Below are positions 1 to 6,649 of a DNA stretch of 7,696 nt, piece after piece. The notes under the pieces are model-generated. The model did no database searches. It was not told the origin of the DNA and saw nothing but the letters and a program-made list of their open reading frames with translations. Source of the DNA: JBBDYH01 sp040901795 (GTDB lineage Bacteria > Planctomycetota > Planctomycetia > Pirellulales > JALHPA01); NCBI GenBank assembly GCA_040901795.1, contig JBBDYH010000019.1:1-7696 (forward strand), in the 5' to 3' direction. Both the position numbers and the translations under genes were made by a program. Position 1 is the stretch's first letter, and every line of letters starts with the position of its first letter.

Positions 1-1939
1 GCGTGTCCTTACCGAGATCCCAGCGGTTGCTGAGCGGATCGGGATCGATGCCGCGCGTGTCCTCATCGGTGGAGTACATGAGGTTGTTTTCGCCGCTGCG
101 TGCAGCGATTTTCTTCAGTTCGCCAACTTCCCCTTCGGGCGAGCCCGCAGCGACCGGCTTGTAGCCGTATTCGATCGCCCACATGTCGTACGGTCCAATC
201 GTGGTCGAGTAATAATCGCCTTGCTTCACGCCCTTAGGCGCGATGTTGACCGGAGCGTAGTCCATGACCGAGCCGGTGAGCCCGGTTTCTTTCGTCTTCT
301 CCGGGTTGTGCATGTCCGCCAGAGACAGCATCGCGCTGCTCTTGAAATTATGCCGCAGGCCGAGCGTGTGGCCGACCTCGTGCATGGTCACTTCCTTGAG
401 GCCCTGGAGGATGAGCTTCTCGATCTCGGCCTCGCTTTTCACTCCTTCTGCGGCGGCGGCCAGTGCCACTGAGCCGAACGCGATGTCGCGCGAGCGGCCG
501 CTACTGAGCTCGCAGTGCAGGCAGTGTGGCGACGAATGATCGTGCTTCTTCAAGCGGAACCACTCCTCGTAGCTCTTCAAATCCAGCGGTCCGCCTGTCA
601 GCGCGGCGATGCTCTCCGGCGTGAAGGTCTCGTATTCGGCCTTCCAGCCCCGGATAAAACTGTCGTCGAAGATGATGTCGGCGTCGAGAATCTGACCGTT
701 CGTCGGGTTCACGCGCGAGGGACCCATGGCAAAGCCGGCGCTGGCTGTAATCCAGCGGAACGTGTTGTAGTTGATATCTTCAGCGTCCCACTCGGGGTTG
801 TCAGGCTGCTGGCGAACCTCGATGGCGTCGACGAAGCCGGCTTTTTCAAAGGCCTTGTTCCATTCCAGAATGCCGTCGCGAATGGCAGCCCGATATTTGA
901 ACGGAACCGTCTTCTCGAGCCAAAAGATAATCGCTTTCTTCGGCGGCGAAATCTCGGCGCTGGGATCGGCCTTCTGCAAATCCCAACGGTTGATGTACCG
1001 CACGAAGCGGTCATCGTCGGTCTTGTTCGAATAGTCCTTGGTAACCGTGAGGAAATAGCCCACGCGGTCGTCGGCCATGCGCGGCCGGTACCCGGTTTGC
1101 GGCAGCGCACTAATCGAGTAATGAACATTGATCGTGGCGCCGCGGCTGTCGGCAACCGAATCGAGATCGAAAAAGCCCGACGAAGCGTAGGTCGCTGCAA
1201 CCTGAACTTCCATGTTGCTCGCGAAGCCCTTGACCGCGGCATAGTTCGATTTGTTGGCGGCGAACCCAAAGCCCGGCATCACCATCGAGATCTGCGGCAG
1301 GTCGCTCATAAAGACCTGGTTGAGATCGATGACGTTGCCACCCTGCGGACCGATCGTCACCGTCGGCAGGCTGAACAGCACGCTATCGGTATAGGAAAGA
1401 CCGAGGGCATTGCCTTCGGGGGTGCCCTGTGCTGCCCGGAAGCGCACATTGCGGCGAATAATGCGAATCTGATCATCGACCTTGCGGAACTGCCAGACCC
1501 AGTCGTCGCCAAAGCCCCAACTAAACCCGCCGACCAGCGGCGCTTGGCCGATTCCACGTGCAATCGAGATCACCACGATATAGTCTTTGTTCAAATGCTG
1601 GCCGCCGATCTCGGCATACAGCTTGTTTTCCTTGAGGTACATTGGGATCAAGCCCGGCCCGGTCTCCGGCACACGCTTGGCATCTTTCAACACGACCGTA
1701 TGCGGCGGATACTTTGGCGGGGTAGCGGCCGAACCACCGCCTTGAGCGGCAGCGGCGGCGGCCGGAGCGCCCGAAACCGGCTGGGCGTCCTCCTGAGTTT
1801 CTTTGACTTCCTTTACGGCGGCCGCAGCGCCGGTAACCGGCGTACTTACCTGCGGGGTTTCGTCGGCCACGAGGAGCGCATGCCACGGGCTCAGGGCCCC
1901 GACGGCGAGAATAATGAGCGGGAAACGGATGGCTTTCAC
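1..1939 (-). CDS. Secreted zinc-dependent metalloprotease, DUF5117/DUF4953 (metzincin) family, C-terminus cut by window edge
   Basis: This is an open frame of 646 codons running off the left edge without a stop. It starts at a GTG; an in-frame TAA lies upstream with no other start codon between, and an AGGGG lies 9 nt before the GTG. Residues 1 to about 25 (MKAIRFPLIILAVGALSPWH...) form a signal peptide, so the protein is exported. An Ala/Pro/Gln-rich linker follows to about residue 65. Residues of roughly 95-320 resemble DUF5117. The metzincin-type domain begins near residue 336 (IIFWLEKTVP, W340). The zinc motif HEVGHTLGLRH gives ligands H520, H524 and H530 with catalytic E521, and the Met-turn is SVMDY (M559). 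These features are directly visible and make peptidase activity likely. Family members are usually some 800-950 residues long, so a C-terminal part is probably missing here. The substrate is unknown. It is divergent from the kinase-like gene to its right. Confidence 0.9.
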   Translation of the reverse strand, partial: MKAIRFPLIILAVGALSPWHALLVADETPQVSTPVTGAAAAVKEVKETQEDAQPVSGAPAAAAAAQGGGSAATPPKYPPHTVVLKDAKRVPETGPGLIPMYLKENKLYAEIGGQHLNKDYIVVISIARGIGQAPLVGGFSWGFGDDWVWQFRKVDDQIRIIRRNVRFRAAQGTPEGNALGLSYTDSVLFSLPTVTIGPQGGNVIDLNQVFMSDLPQISMVMPGFGFAANKSNYAAVKGFASNMEVQVAATYASSGFFDLDSVADSRGATINVHYSISALPQTGYRPRMADDRVGYFLTVTKDYSNKTDDDRFVRYINRWDLQKADPSAEISPPKKAIIFWLEKTVPFKYRAAIRDGILEWNKAFEKAGFVDAIEVRQQPDNPEWDAEDINYNTFRWITASAGFAMGPSRVNPTNGQILDADIIFDDSFIRGWKAEYETFTPESIAALTGGPLDLKSYEEWFRLKKHDHSSPHCLHCELSSGRSRDIAFGSVALAAAAEGVKSEAEIEKLILQGLKEVTMHEVGHTLGLRHNFKSSAMLSLADMHNPEKTKETGLTGSVMDYAPVNIAPKGVKQGDYYSTTIGPYDMWAIEYGYKPVAAGSPEGEVGELKKIAARSGENNLMYSTDEDTRGIDPDPLSNRWDLGKDT

Positions 1940-2131
1940 GGCGAGAGACCCCTGTTTAAGAAAAACCTGATGCCCTTAGAGAAGATGCTGCGGACGCGAC
2001 GCCGTTGGACGGCAACCACCGAACCAAATCAAGTATTGCAGTTCATACGACGCAGCGACGCCGATTGTGCGGCCTGCACCGATTGTTTGGGTGCTTTGGC
2101 CAGTCTCTAGTCTGACGCATTCGAGCCGGCA
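1940..2131. other. Divergent intergenic region
   Basis: These 192 bp separate the divergent metalloprotease and phosphotransferase genes and must hold promoters for one or both. I see no convincing -35/-10 pair. Minor structures are a small hairpin (GCCGT-TGG-ACGGC, 2001-2013) and two copies of CCGATTGT at 2061-2068 and 2079-2086, spaced 18 bp start to start. Neither is strong enough to call an operator. Confidence 0.5.
1949..1953 (-). promoter_or_regulatory. Ribosome binding site of the metalloprotease gene
   Basis: AGGGG on the minus strand lies 9 nt before the GTG at 1939. It supports this GTG, which is also the only start codon between the upstream in-frame TAA and the signal peptide. 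Confidence 0.55.
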
Positions 2132-3178
2132 ATGCAACGCTTCCAGGAAATTGAAAATGTACTGGCCGCGTACCCGGCGGATTGCCGTCCGGGGATCGTC
2201 GAAACACTGGGAGGCGCGGGTGGGTTTAGCGGAGCGCAGCTCTGGCGGCTTACCGCACCGCGGGAAACACTGTGTCTGCGACAATTTCCGCCGGAACACC
2301 CGGATCCGACGCGTTTGACGTGGATTCAGTCGGTCGTGGCGTACGTTGCAAAGCTGGGCTTTCGGCTGTTGCCGTTGGCCATTGCAACTCGTTCCGGCGA
2401 GGGATTCTGCGAGTATGGCGGCTATTTATGGGAGTTGACGCCCTGGATGCCCGGCACGGCGGACTTTTGGAGCGATCGTCGACCGGAGAAGCTGCGCGCC
2501 GCCATGAGGGAACTGGCGCGATTCCACGTTGCCGCGGCGACGTTTTCGTCGGCATCACTTAACGACTCGGCGGCAGATTTGGCCGTCCCAGTTTCGGCCC
2601 GATCGCCGGGAATCGCGGACCGGTTGGCACTTGTCGATCGGCTTTTGGCCGGCGGCCTTGATAAGATTCGCGCGGCAGTGGTTCAGAACCGGTTGGCGAT
2701 GCCGGCGCTCGCGGATCATGTAGAGGCCTTGTTTCGCCTGGTCACTCCACGTCTGGCAGCGTTGCAATCAAGCCTCGTCGAGGCGAGCCGCATCGAGTCG
2801 CCCCTGCAACCATGTCTACGAGATATTTGGCACGACCATGTGCTCTTCGAAGGAGATCGCGTGAGCGGCATAGTGGATGTCGGGGCGATGCGAATCGAGT
2901 CAGTCGCCGCGGACGTGGCGCGTTTGCTAGGCAGCTTCTGCGGAAATGACCACCAAGCGTGGAGAGTGGGCCAGGCGGCCTTTGAAGCGGTACGGCCACT
3001 TTCGGCGGACGAGCAAGCGCTTGTTTGGGCGTTCGACCGGTCTCAACTGCTGCTGGCTGGCATAAGTTGGGTAGAATGGGTATTTGTAGAGCGGCGCACG
3101 TTCTGCGACCCTTCGGCGGTAGTCAAGCGTATGGAGCACATCCTATCGCGGCTTGGCGTGGAATTTGGAGTGCGGTGA
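2132..3178 (+). CDS. Phosphotransferase (APH/choline-kinase fold) with divergent catalytic loop
   Basis: This 348-residue soluble protein lacks a signal peptide and fits the APH-type small-molecule kinase fold. A glycine-rich nucleotide-loop candidate (GGAGGFSGAQLWRL) lies at residues 27-40. R50 in LCLRQFP occupies the usual beta-3 lysine position. The catalytic region reads CLRDIWHDHVLF (228-239) followed by GIVDVGAM (246-253). Candidate catalytic D231 and metal-binding D249 are spaced as D190 and D208 of APH(3')-IIIa, but the HGD histidine and glycine are replaced by L229 and R230, and the metal-binding Asn is H236. A helix with DVARLLGSF follows, typical of the family. The substrate cannot be told from sequence; there is no reason to call it antibiotic resistance. 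The ATG at 2132 has only a weak ribosome site. The last codons and the TGA lie in a palindromic repeat, so the C-terminal tail FGVR is partly encoded by that repeat. Confidence 0.8.
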   Translation: MQRFQEIENVLAAYPADCRPGIVETLGGAGGFSGAQLWRLTAPRETLCLRQFPPEHPDPTRLTWIQSVVAYVAKLGFRLLPLAIATRSGEGFCEYGGYLWELTPWMPGTADFWSDRRPEKLRAAMRELARFHVAAATFSSASLNDSAADLAVPVSARSPGIADRLALVDRLLAGGLDKIRAAVVQNRLAMPALADHVEALFRLVTPRLAALQSSLVEASRIESPLQPCLRDIWHDHVLFEGDRVSGIVDVGAMRIESVAADVARLLGSFCGNDHQAWRVGQAAFEAVRPLSADEQALVWAFDRSQLLLAGISWVEWVFVERRTFCDPSAVVKRMEHILSRLGVEFGVR

Positions 3179-3192
3179 CTCGTCACCGCTTT
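3166..3192 (+). repeat. Palindromic repeat, left arm; possible weak terminator
   Basis: The core is a perfect hairpin: stem GCGGTGA (3172-3178), loop CTCG, stem TCACCGC (3183-3189), followed by TTT. The TGA of the phosphotransferase forms part of the stem. A 7-bp GC-rich stem with only three T's after it could act as a weak intrinsic terminator, which is inference. Confidence 0.75.
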
Positions 3193-3251
3193 GGATTTCA
3201 GTTCGGCTGGAATCGTAATGGCCGATCTATGATGATCGCGGATTGAAAAAG

Positions 3252-3285
3252 AAAGCGGCGAGTCGCCGCGGCGACCCGCACTCCA
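3252..3285 (-). repeat. Palindromic repeat, right arm
   Basis: This is an inverted copy of the left arm. It contains a perfect palindrome GCGGCGA-G-TCGCCGC (3255-3269) and an overlapping perfect 14-bp palindrome (3262-3275). A stretch of about 10 bases (near 3270-3279) is extra relative to the left arm and looks like a small insertion or local duplication of the palindrome half. Confidence 0.7.
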
Positions 3286-3370
3286 GATTTGACCTTGCCG
3301 CGGAAATGCCGATAAACTCAGCAGGGCCTTACGTCCGGCCCCACCCGTACGTCTTGCCATCGAGTGTTTT

Positions 3371-3374
3371 GGAG
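3371..3374 (+). promoter_or_regulatory. Ribosome binding site that sets the dsbD start
   Basis: GGAG ends 6 nt before the ATG at 3381. The ATG is followed directly by a signal peptide, so it is preferred over a TTG at 3243 that would add 46 residues read through the repeat element. Confidence 0.75.
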
Positions 3375-3380
3375 AACCTT

Positions 3381-5963
3381 ATGACAGGATTTATCCGGCG
3401 TCTTTCGCATGTCTTTGCGATCGCCGCGGCATTGCTTCTGGCTTTCTCGTTCTCGCCCGCCCGGGCTCAGTTAGCGCCGATCGACCCTTCCCGCGAGCCC
3501 GATGAGGCGGCCCAGAAGGAAAAGGTGAAAGCGACGGCCGAGTTCACGCGGCCCGACGCCGACGGCAAGTCGGTGCTGAGCATTACCGCGAAGATGGCGA
3601 AGGGCTGGCATATCTATTCGGTGACTCAGGCCAAGGGTGGCCCAGTGGCCACTCAGATCAGGCTGAAGGAGTCTCGCGAGTTCAAGGCGCCGGAGCAATT
3701 CAAGCCAACGAAAGCGCCCGAGGTCCACGAATATCCGAAAGCCTGGAAGGGTCTGAAGGTCGAGGAACATCATGAGACGGTGACCTGGAAAGGGGAGATC
3801 GAGCTGGCGCCAAGCGTCGATCCGGCAAAGCTTGAGATTCAAGGGGCAGTCTACGCCCAGGCGTGCGCGGATCAGTGTATTGCTCCCAAGAGCTACCGAT
3901 TTGTCGCGCGGCTGGCTGAAAAAGGCGCGAACGACAAAGTAAGCGCCGCCGACCGTCGCGATAACGTCTGGCCGGCGAAGCGAGCCAGCGGGACCGACAT
4001 TCGGCTCGTTGCCAATCAGCAATTGCTGGACGAGCTGCCGACGCTGCCGCTGGACGGTGGTTCGGAATTGATCGGCAAAAGTGCCCGTGGCGGCGATGCA
4101 ACCGAGGGGCGATACCGCAACCCGAACATTGAGGCCACGATTACCGGTCGGATCGAGCCGGCGGTGGTGGCGCCTGGCGGTACCGCGAAGCTGATTCTCT
4201 CGATCACTCCGAACAGCGGCTGGTTCATTTATGCGTACGCCGATCAGCCGATGCAAGGTACTTCAAAGCCGACACTGATCCATTTGTCTGAGACTGATGG
4301 ACTGATCGCCGGGATGCCGGTGACAAGCTCCGCCGCTAAGCGCAAAAAGTCGCCGCTGGATGGCCAGCTTGTGTCGTATCACGATCGGCAAGTGGAGTGG
4401 ACCATTCCGTTAAATGTTCCTGAGGGCTCGGCGAGCGGCCCGCGCAGCATCAAGGGGCTCGTTGGGCTTTTAACGTGCAGCGATACGGCTTGTCTGATTC
4501 CCCATGGAGTTGAATTTGCCGGTACGCTGACGGTTTCTGAACAGGAGGCGCGCGGTCCGACGGCGCTTGCTTTGAAGACTGCGAGCTACGCGGCAGTTGC
4601 AAACGCGCGTTTGGGCGTTGCACCGCCGGGGCCCATTGCCGGCGCGGGGCGGGACGCCGGGGCGGAGGGAATGGAAGGCGACGCGTTTGCCGCTTTGCCG
4701 TCGTTTGAGCCGCAGAATCTTTCGGCGCCGGCCGGCCTGCCCGCGATCCTGTTATTGGCCTTGTTGGGCGGCCTGCTGCTCAACCTGATGCCGTGCGTGT
4801 TGCCGGTGATTGGGCTGAAGATTCTGGCGTTTGTCGAGCAAGGCGGACGGCAGCGAAGCCATGTACTGGCGCTCAATCTTTGGTACTCAGCGGGGATTCT
4901 GAGTGTCTTTTTGGTGCTGGCCACGCTGGCGGCGTTTTTGAACGTTGGTTGGGGAGAGCAGTTTCAATCGACCGGCTTCAACGTCGCGATGGCGGCGGTC
5001 GTATTCGTGATGGCGCTGAGCTTTTTGGGCGTTTGGGAGATTCCCATTCCCGGTTTCGCAGGATCCAGCACGGCAACGAAGCTCGCGCACCGCGAGGGGT
5101 TTTTCGGGGCGTTTTCCAAGGGTGTCCTGACGACGGTTCTCGCGACGCCATGCAGCGGCCCATTTTTGGGCACGGTGTTTGGCTTTACGCTCCGGCAGCC
5201 GCCGCTCGTGATTTACCTGATCTTTGCGGCGATCGGCGTGGGGATGGCATTGCCATACCTGTTGATCGGGGCTTTTCCGAAGCTCATTCGGTTTCTGCCT
5301 AAGCCGGGCGCGTGGATGGACACGTTCAAGCAAGTGATGGGGTTTGTGCTCTTGGGCACGGTGGTGTTCCTGTTCACGTTCATGGACCGCGATTATGTCG
5401 TGCCGACGTTTGCGCTGTTGGCCGTGCTGTGGGCGGCTTGCTGGTGGATCAATCGCACGCCGTTGACTGCCGACGTCGGGCGGCGGCTGTTGGCGTGGGG
5501 CCAGGCTGCGGTATTCGCCGTAATCGTCGGCTACTTCAGCTTCACGCTGTTGTTGCCCCGGCCATCCGTGCTGCCGTGGGAGCCGTTTTCGATCGCCGCG
5601 TGGAACAAGCACACCGCGCAAGGAAAAACCGTGCTGGTGGATTTCACTGCCGATTGGTGCGTGAACTGTAAGGTCAATATGAAATGGGCGATCGACACCG
5701 ATGCGGTGAAGCGATTGACGGAACAGAACGACGTGGTGCCGCTGTTGGCGGATTACAGCGACATGTCGGAGGAGATCAAGAGCATGCTCGAAGCGCTCGG
5801 CAGCCGATCGATCCCCGTGCTGGCCGTTTTTCCGGCCGGCGAGCCAACGCGCCCGATCGTCCTGCGCGATCTTGTGACGAAGGGTCAAGTGGTGGAAGCG
5901 CTGCGACAAGCGGGACCTTCGAAGGCAAGCGATACTGAAGCAGTCGCGATGCGGAGACCGTAG
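3381..5963 (+). CDS. dsbD: Thiol:disulfide interchange protein DsbD with tandem N-terminal domains
   Basis: This 860-residue inner-membrane protein carries electrons from cytoplasmic thioredoxin to periplasmic thiol-disulfide partners. Residues 1-29 are a signal peptide (cleavage near ARA/Q). Two DsbD-alpha-like domains follow, at about 45-175 with cysteines C162 and C166 (ACADQC) and at about 247-386 with C366 and C371 (TCSDTAC). After an Ala/Gly-rich linker comes the polytopic beta domain (about 450-730), with the redox cysteines C472 in NLMPCVLP and C591 in LATPCSGP. The C-terminal gamma thioredoxin-like domain (about 735-845) carries DWCVNCK, C760 and C763. All three redox centres are present, so electron transfer is expected to be intact. 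E. coli DsbD is about 565 residues with a single alpha domain; the extra length is mainly the second alpha copy and linkers. ScsB-like proteins are an alternative subfamily name. The TAG stop lies inside the left terminal repeat of the adjacent RAYT element. Confidence 0.92.
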   Translation: MTGFIRRLSHVFAIAAALLLAFSFSPARAQLAPIDPSREPDEAAQKEKVKATAEFTRPDADGKSVLSITAKMAKGWHIYSVTQAKGGPVATQIRLKESREFKAPEQFKPTKAPEVHEYPKAWKGLKVEEHHETVTWKGEIELAPSVDPAKLEIQGAVYAQACADQCIAPKSYRFVARLAEKGANDKVSAADRRDNVWPAKRASGTDIRLVANQQLLDELPTLPLDGGSELIGKSARGGDATEGRYRNPNIEATITGRIEPAVVAPGGTAKLILSITPNSGWFIYAYADQPMQGTSKPTLIHLSETDGLIAGMPVTSSAAKRKKSPLDGQLVSYHDRQVEWTIPLNVPEGSASGPRSIKGLVGLLTCSDTACLIPHGVEFAGTLTVSEQEARGPTALALKTASYAAVANARLGVAPPGPIAGAGRDAGAEGMEGDAFAALPSFEPQNLSAPAGLPAILLLALLGGLLLNLMPCVLPVIGLKILAFVEQGGRQRSHVLALNLWYSAGILSVFLVLATLAAFLNVGWGEQFQSTGFNVAMAAVVFVMALSFLGVWEIPIPGFAGSSTATKLAHREGFFGAFSKGVLTTVLATPCSGPFLGTVFGFTLRQPPLVIYLIFAAIGVGMALPYLLIGAFPKLIRFLPKPGAWMDTFKQVMGFVLLGTVVFLFTFMDRDYVVPTFALLAVLWAACWWINRTPLTADVGRRLLAWGQAAVFAVIVGYFSFTLLLPRPSVLPWEPFSIAAWNKHTAQGKTVLVDFTADWCVNCKVNMKWAIDTDAVKRLTEQNDVVPLLADYSDMSEEIKSMLEALGSRSIPVLAVFPAGEPTRPIVLRDLVTKGQVVEALRQAGPSKASDTEAVAMRRP

Positions 5964-5993
5964 GGGGGGCCGAGTCCGCGAGGCCCACGCGCA
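5958..5993 (+). repeat. REP-type terminal inverted repeat, left copy
   Basis: The repeat contains GTAG at 5960-5963, followed by a G-rich run and GGCC...GGCCCAC palindrome halves. GTAG at the foot of a hairpin matches the guide tetranucleotide known for REPs served by RAYTs. In this copy a G replaces the T found in the right copy, which breaks one pair of the stem. The dsbD TAG stop is part of the GTAG. Confidence 0.8.
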
Positions 5994-6018
5994 AAGACGT
6001 TCAATCCCTAATCGTCCA

Positions 6019-6579
6019 ATGTCGTGGTACCGTCGCAATTACGTTCCGGGTGGCACGTATTTCTTCACGGTCGTGACCGCGTGCCGTCGTCCGCTTTTTC
6101 TACATGAGGTAAATCGCGGACTATTGTCGCAGGCGCTAAAGAAGATCCGAGCGAAGCTGCCGTTCCAGACCGTCGCGATGGTGCTGTTGCCTGACCACTT
6201 GCATGTCGTCTGGACGCTGCCTCGCGGCGAAGCGCGGTATCCGAGGCGCTGGCGTCAGATCAAGGAGCGGTTCACCGTCGACTTTATTGGCGGCGGCGGA
6301 CACGAGGGTCCACGATCGTCCTCTCGTATTCGACATCGCGAACGGGCCGTTTGGCAACGACGATATTGGGAACATACGGTGCGCGATGAAGACGATCTCA
6401 AACGATGTGTGGACTATATCCATTGGAATCCGAAGAAGCATGGACTCGCAGAGAATATCGTGGACTATCCCTGGTCGACTTTTCATCGCTTCGTAGAACT
6501 TGGCGAGTACACCATTGATTGGGGACGCGATGATCCATGTCCGGGCTACGATACGCCCGAGTGGGATACTGCAGTGTAG
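6019..6579 (+). CDS. REP-associated tyrosine transposase (RAYT, Y1_Tnp family)
   Basis: This 186-residue protein belongs to the IS200/IS605-related single-strand DNA transposase family. The N-terminal MSWYRRNYVPGGTYFFTVVT is the typical beta strand opening. H60-L61-H62 in LLPDHLHVVW is the HUH metal site, and Y133 in YIHWNPKKHGL is the candidate catalytic tyrosine. The stretch RRYWEHTVRDEDDL (114-127) between them is also characteristic of RAYTs. The length is normal for the family, and I see no frameshift or missing catalytic residue, so the enzyme may be active. RAYTs nick and join single-stranded REP DNA. The ATG at 6019 has no clear Shine-Dalgarno sequence. Its own flanking repeats are the likely substrates. 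Confidence 0.92.
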   Translation: MSWYRRNYVPGGTYFFTVVTACRRPLFLHEVNRGLLSQALKKIRAKLPFQTVAMVLLPDHLHVVWTLPRGEARYPRRWRQIKERFTVDFIGGGGHEGPRSSSRIRHRERAVWQRRYWEHTVRDEDDLKRCVDYIHWNPKKHGLAENIVDYPWSTFHRFVELGEYTIDWGRDDPCPGYDTPEWDTAV

Positions 6580-6611
6580 CGCGTGGGATCTTCTGGTACG
6601 TCTAGCACCAA

Positions 6612-6647
6612 TGCGCGTGGGCCTCGCGGACTCGGCCCACCCTACGG
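6612..6647 (-). repeat. REP-type terminal inverted repeat, right copy
   Basis: This is the reverse complement of the left repeat, identical over 26 bp (6612-6637) and 35 of 36 bp overall. On the minus strand it reads GTAG (6645-6642) and then a hairpin with stem GTGGGCC/GGCCCAC. It is just 2 bp beyond the end of purM, so transcripts of purM run into it first and it could serve as a terminator or 3' end stabiliser for purM. Confidence 0.8.
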
Positions 6648-6649
6648 GC

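Larger units (their letters stand above)
3166..3285. mobile_element. BIME/MITE-like element: two palindromic repeats in inverted orientation
   Basis: The left arm (3166-3192) and right arm (3252-3285) are inverted copies of one repeat family. Both share TGGAGTGCGG at the outer side and a GCGGYGA-type palindrome ending in CCGCTTT at the inner side, when the right arm is read on the minus strand. The right arm carries about 10 extra bases. About 59 bp of unrelated sequence lies between the arms. The element has no gene of its own. It overlaps the end of the phosphotransferase gene and lies upstream of dsbD. It resembles non-autonomous palindromic elements spread by a transposase in trans. The repeat family differs from that flanking the RAYT in this window. 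Confidence 0.7.
5958..6647. mobile_element. RAYT element: Y1 transposase gene between inverted REP-type repeats
   Basis: A 690-bp unit is bounded by 36-bp inverted repeats (5958-5993 and 6612-6647) that differ at one position, and encloses one transposase gene. It occupies nearly the whole space between the convergent dsbD and purM stop codons. I see no target-site duplication at the outer borders, which fits HUH single-strand transposition, where none is made. It may be a mobile unit or a resident RAYT locus flanked by its REPs; the sequence alone does not separate these. Confidence 0.75.

Noticed and set aside
709..1269. A 186-codon minus-strand frame inside the metalloprotease gene
   Set aside because: It overlaps the true protease frame in another phase, and the peptide is Arg/Pro/Ser-rich without motifs.
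2061..2086. Direct repeat CCGATTGT twice as a possible operator
   Set aside because: An 8-bp repeat without symmetry or an associated promoter is easily due to chance.
515..2110. A 531-codon open frame on the plus strand opposite the metalloprotease
   Set aside because: It is antisense to a frame with a signal peptide, zinc motif and Met-turn. The antisense peptide shows no recognisable domain, and long shadow frames are common in GC-rich DNA.
2132..3178. Reading the phosphotransferase as an aminoglycoside resistance gene
   Set aside because: The fold is shared by many metabolic kinases, the catalytic loop is divergent, and no resistance context is present.
3243..3380. A 46-residue N-terminal extension of DsbD from a TTG start
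   Set aside because: The stretch reads through the palindromic repeat. The ATG at 3381 has a well placed GGAG and begins a clear signal peptide.
5776..5994. Short frame beginning MRVGLADSA, seen again near 6611
   Set aside because: The shared peptide is simply the translation of the two inverted repeat copies, not a duplicated gene.
4887..6038. A 383-codon minus-strand frame opposite dsbD
   Set aside because: It lies opposite the DsbD membrane and thioredoxin domains, is Arg/His/Gln-rich with no domain, and crosses the RAYT element border.
6579..6621. GCGCGTGGG present twice (6579-6587 and 6613-6621), possibly a third partial REP
   Set aside because: Only 9 bp are shared and no palindrome follows the first copy, so it cannot be told from chance.
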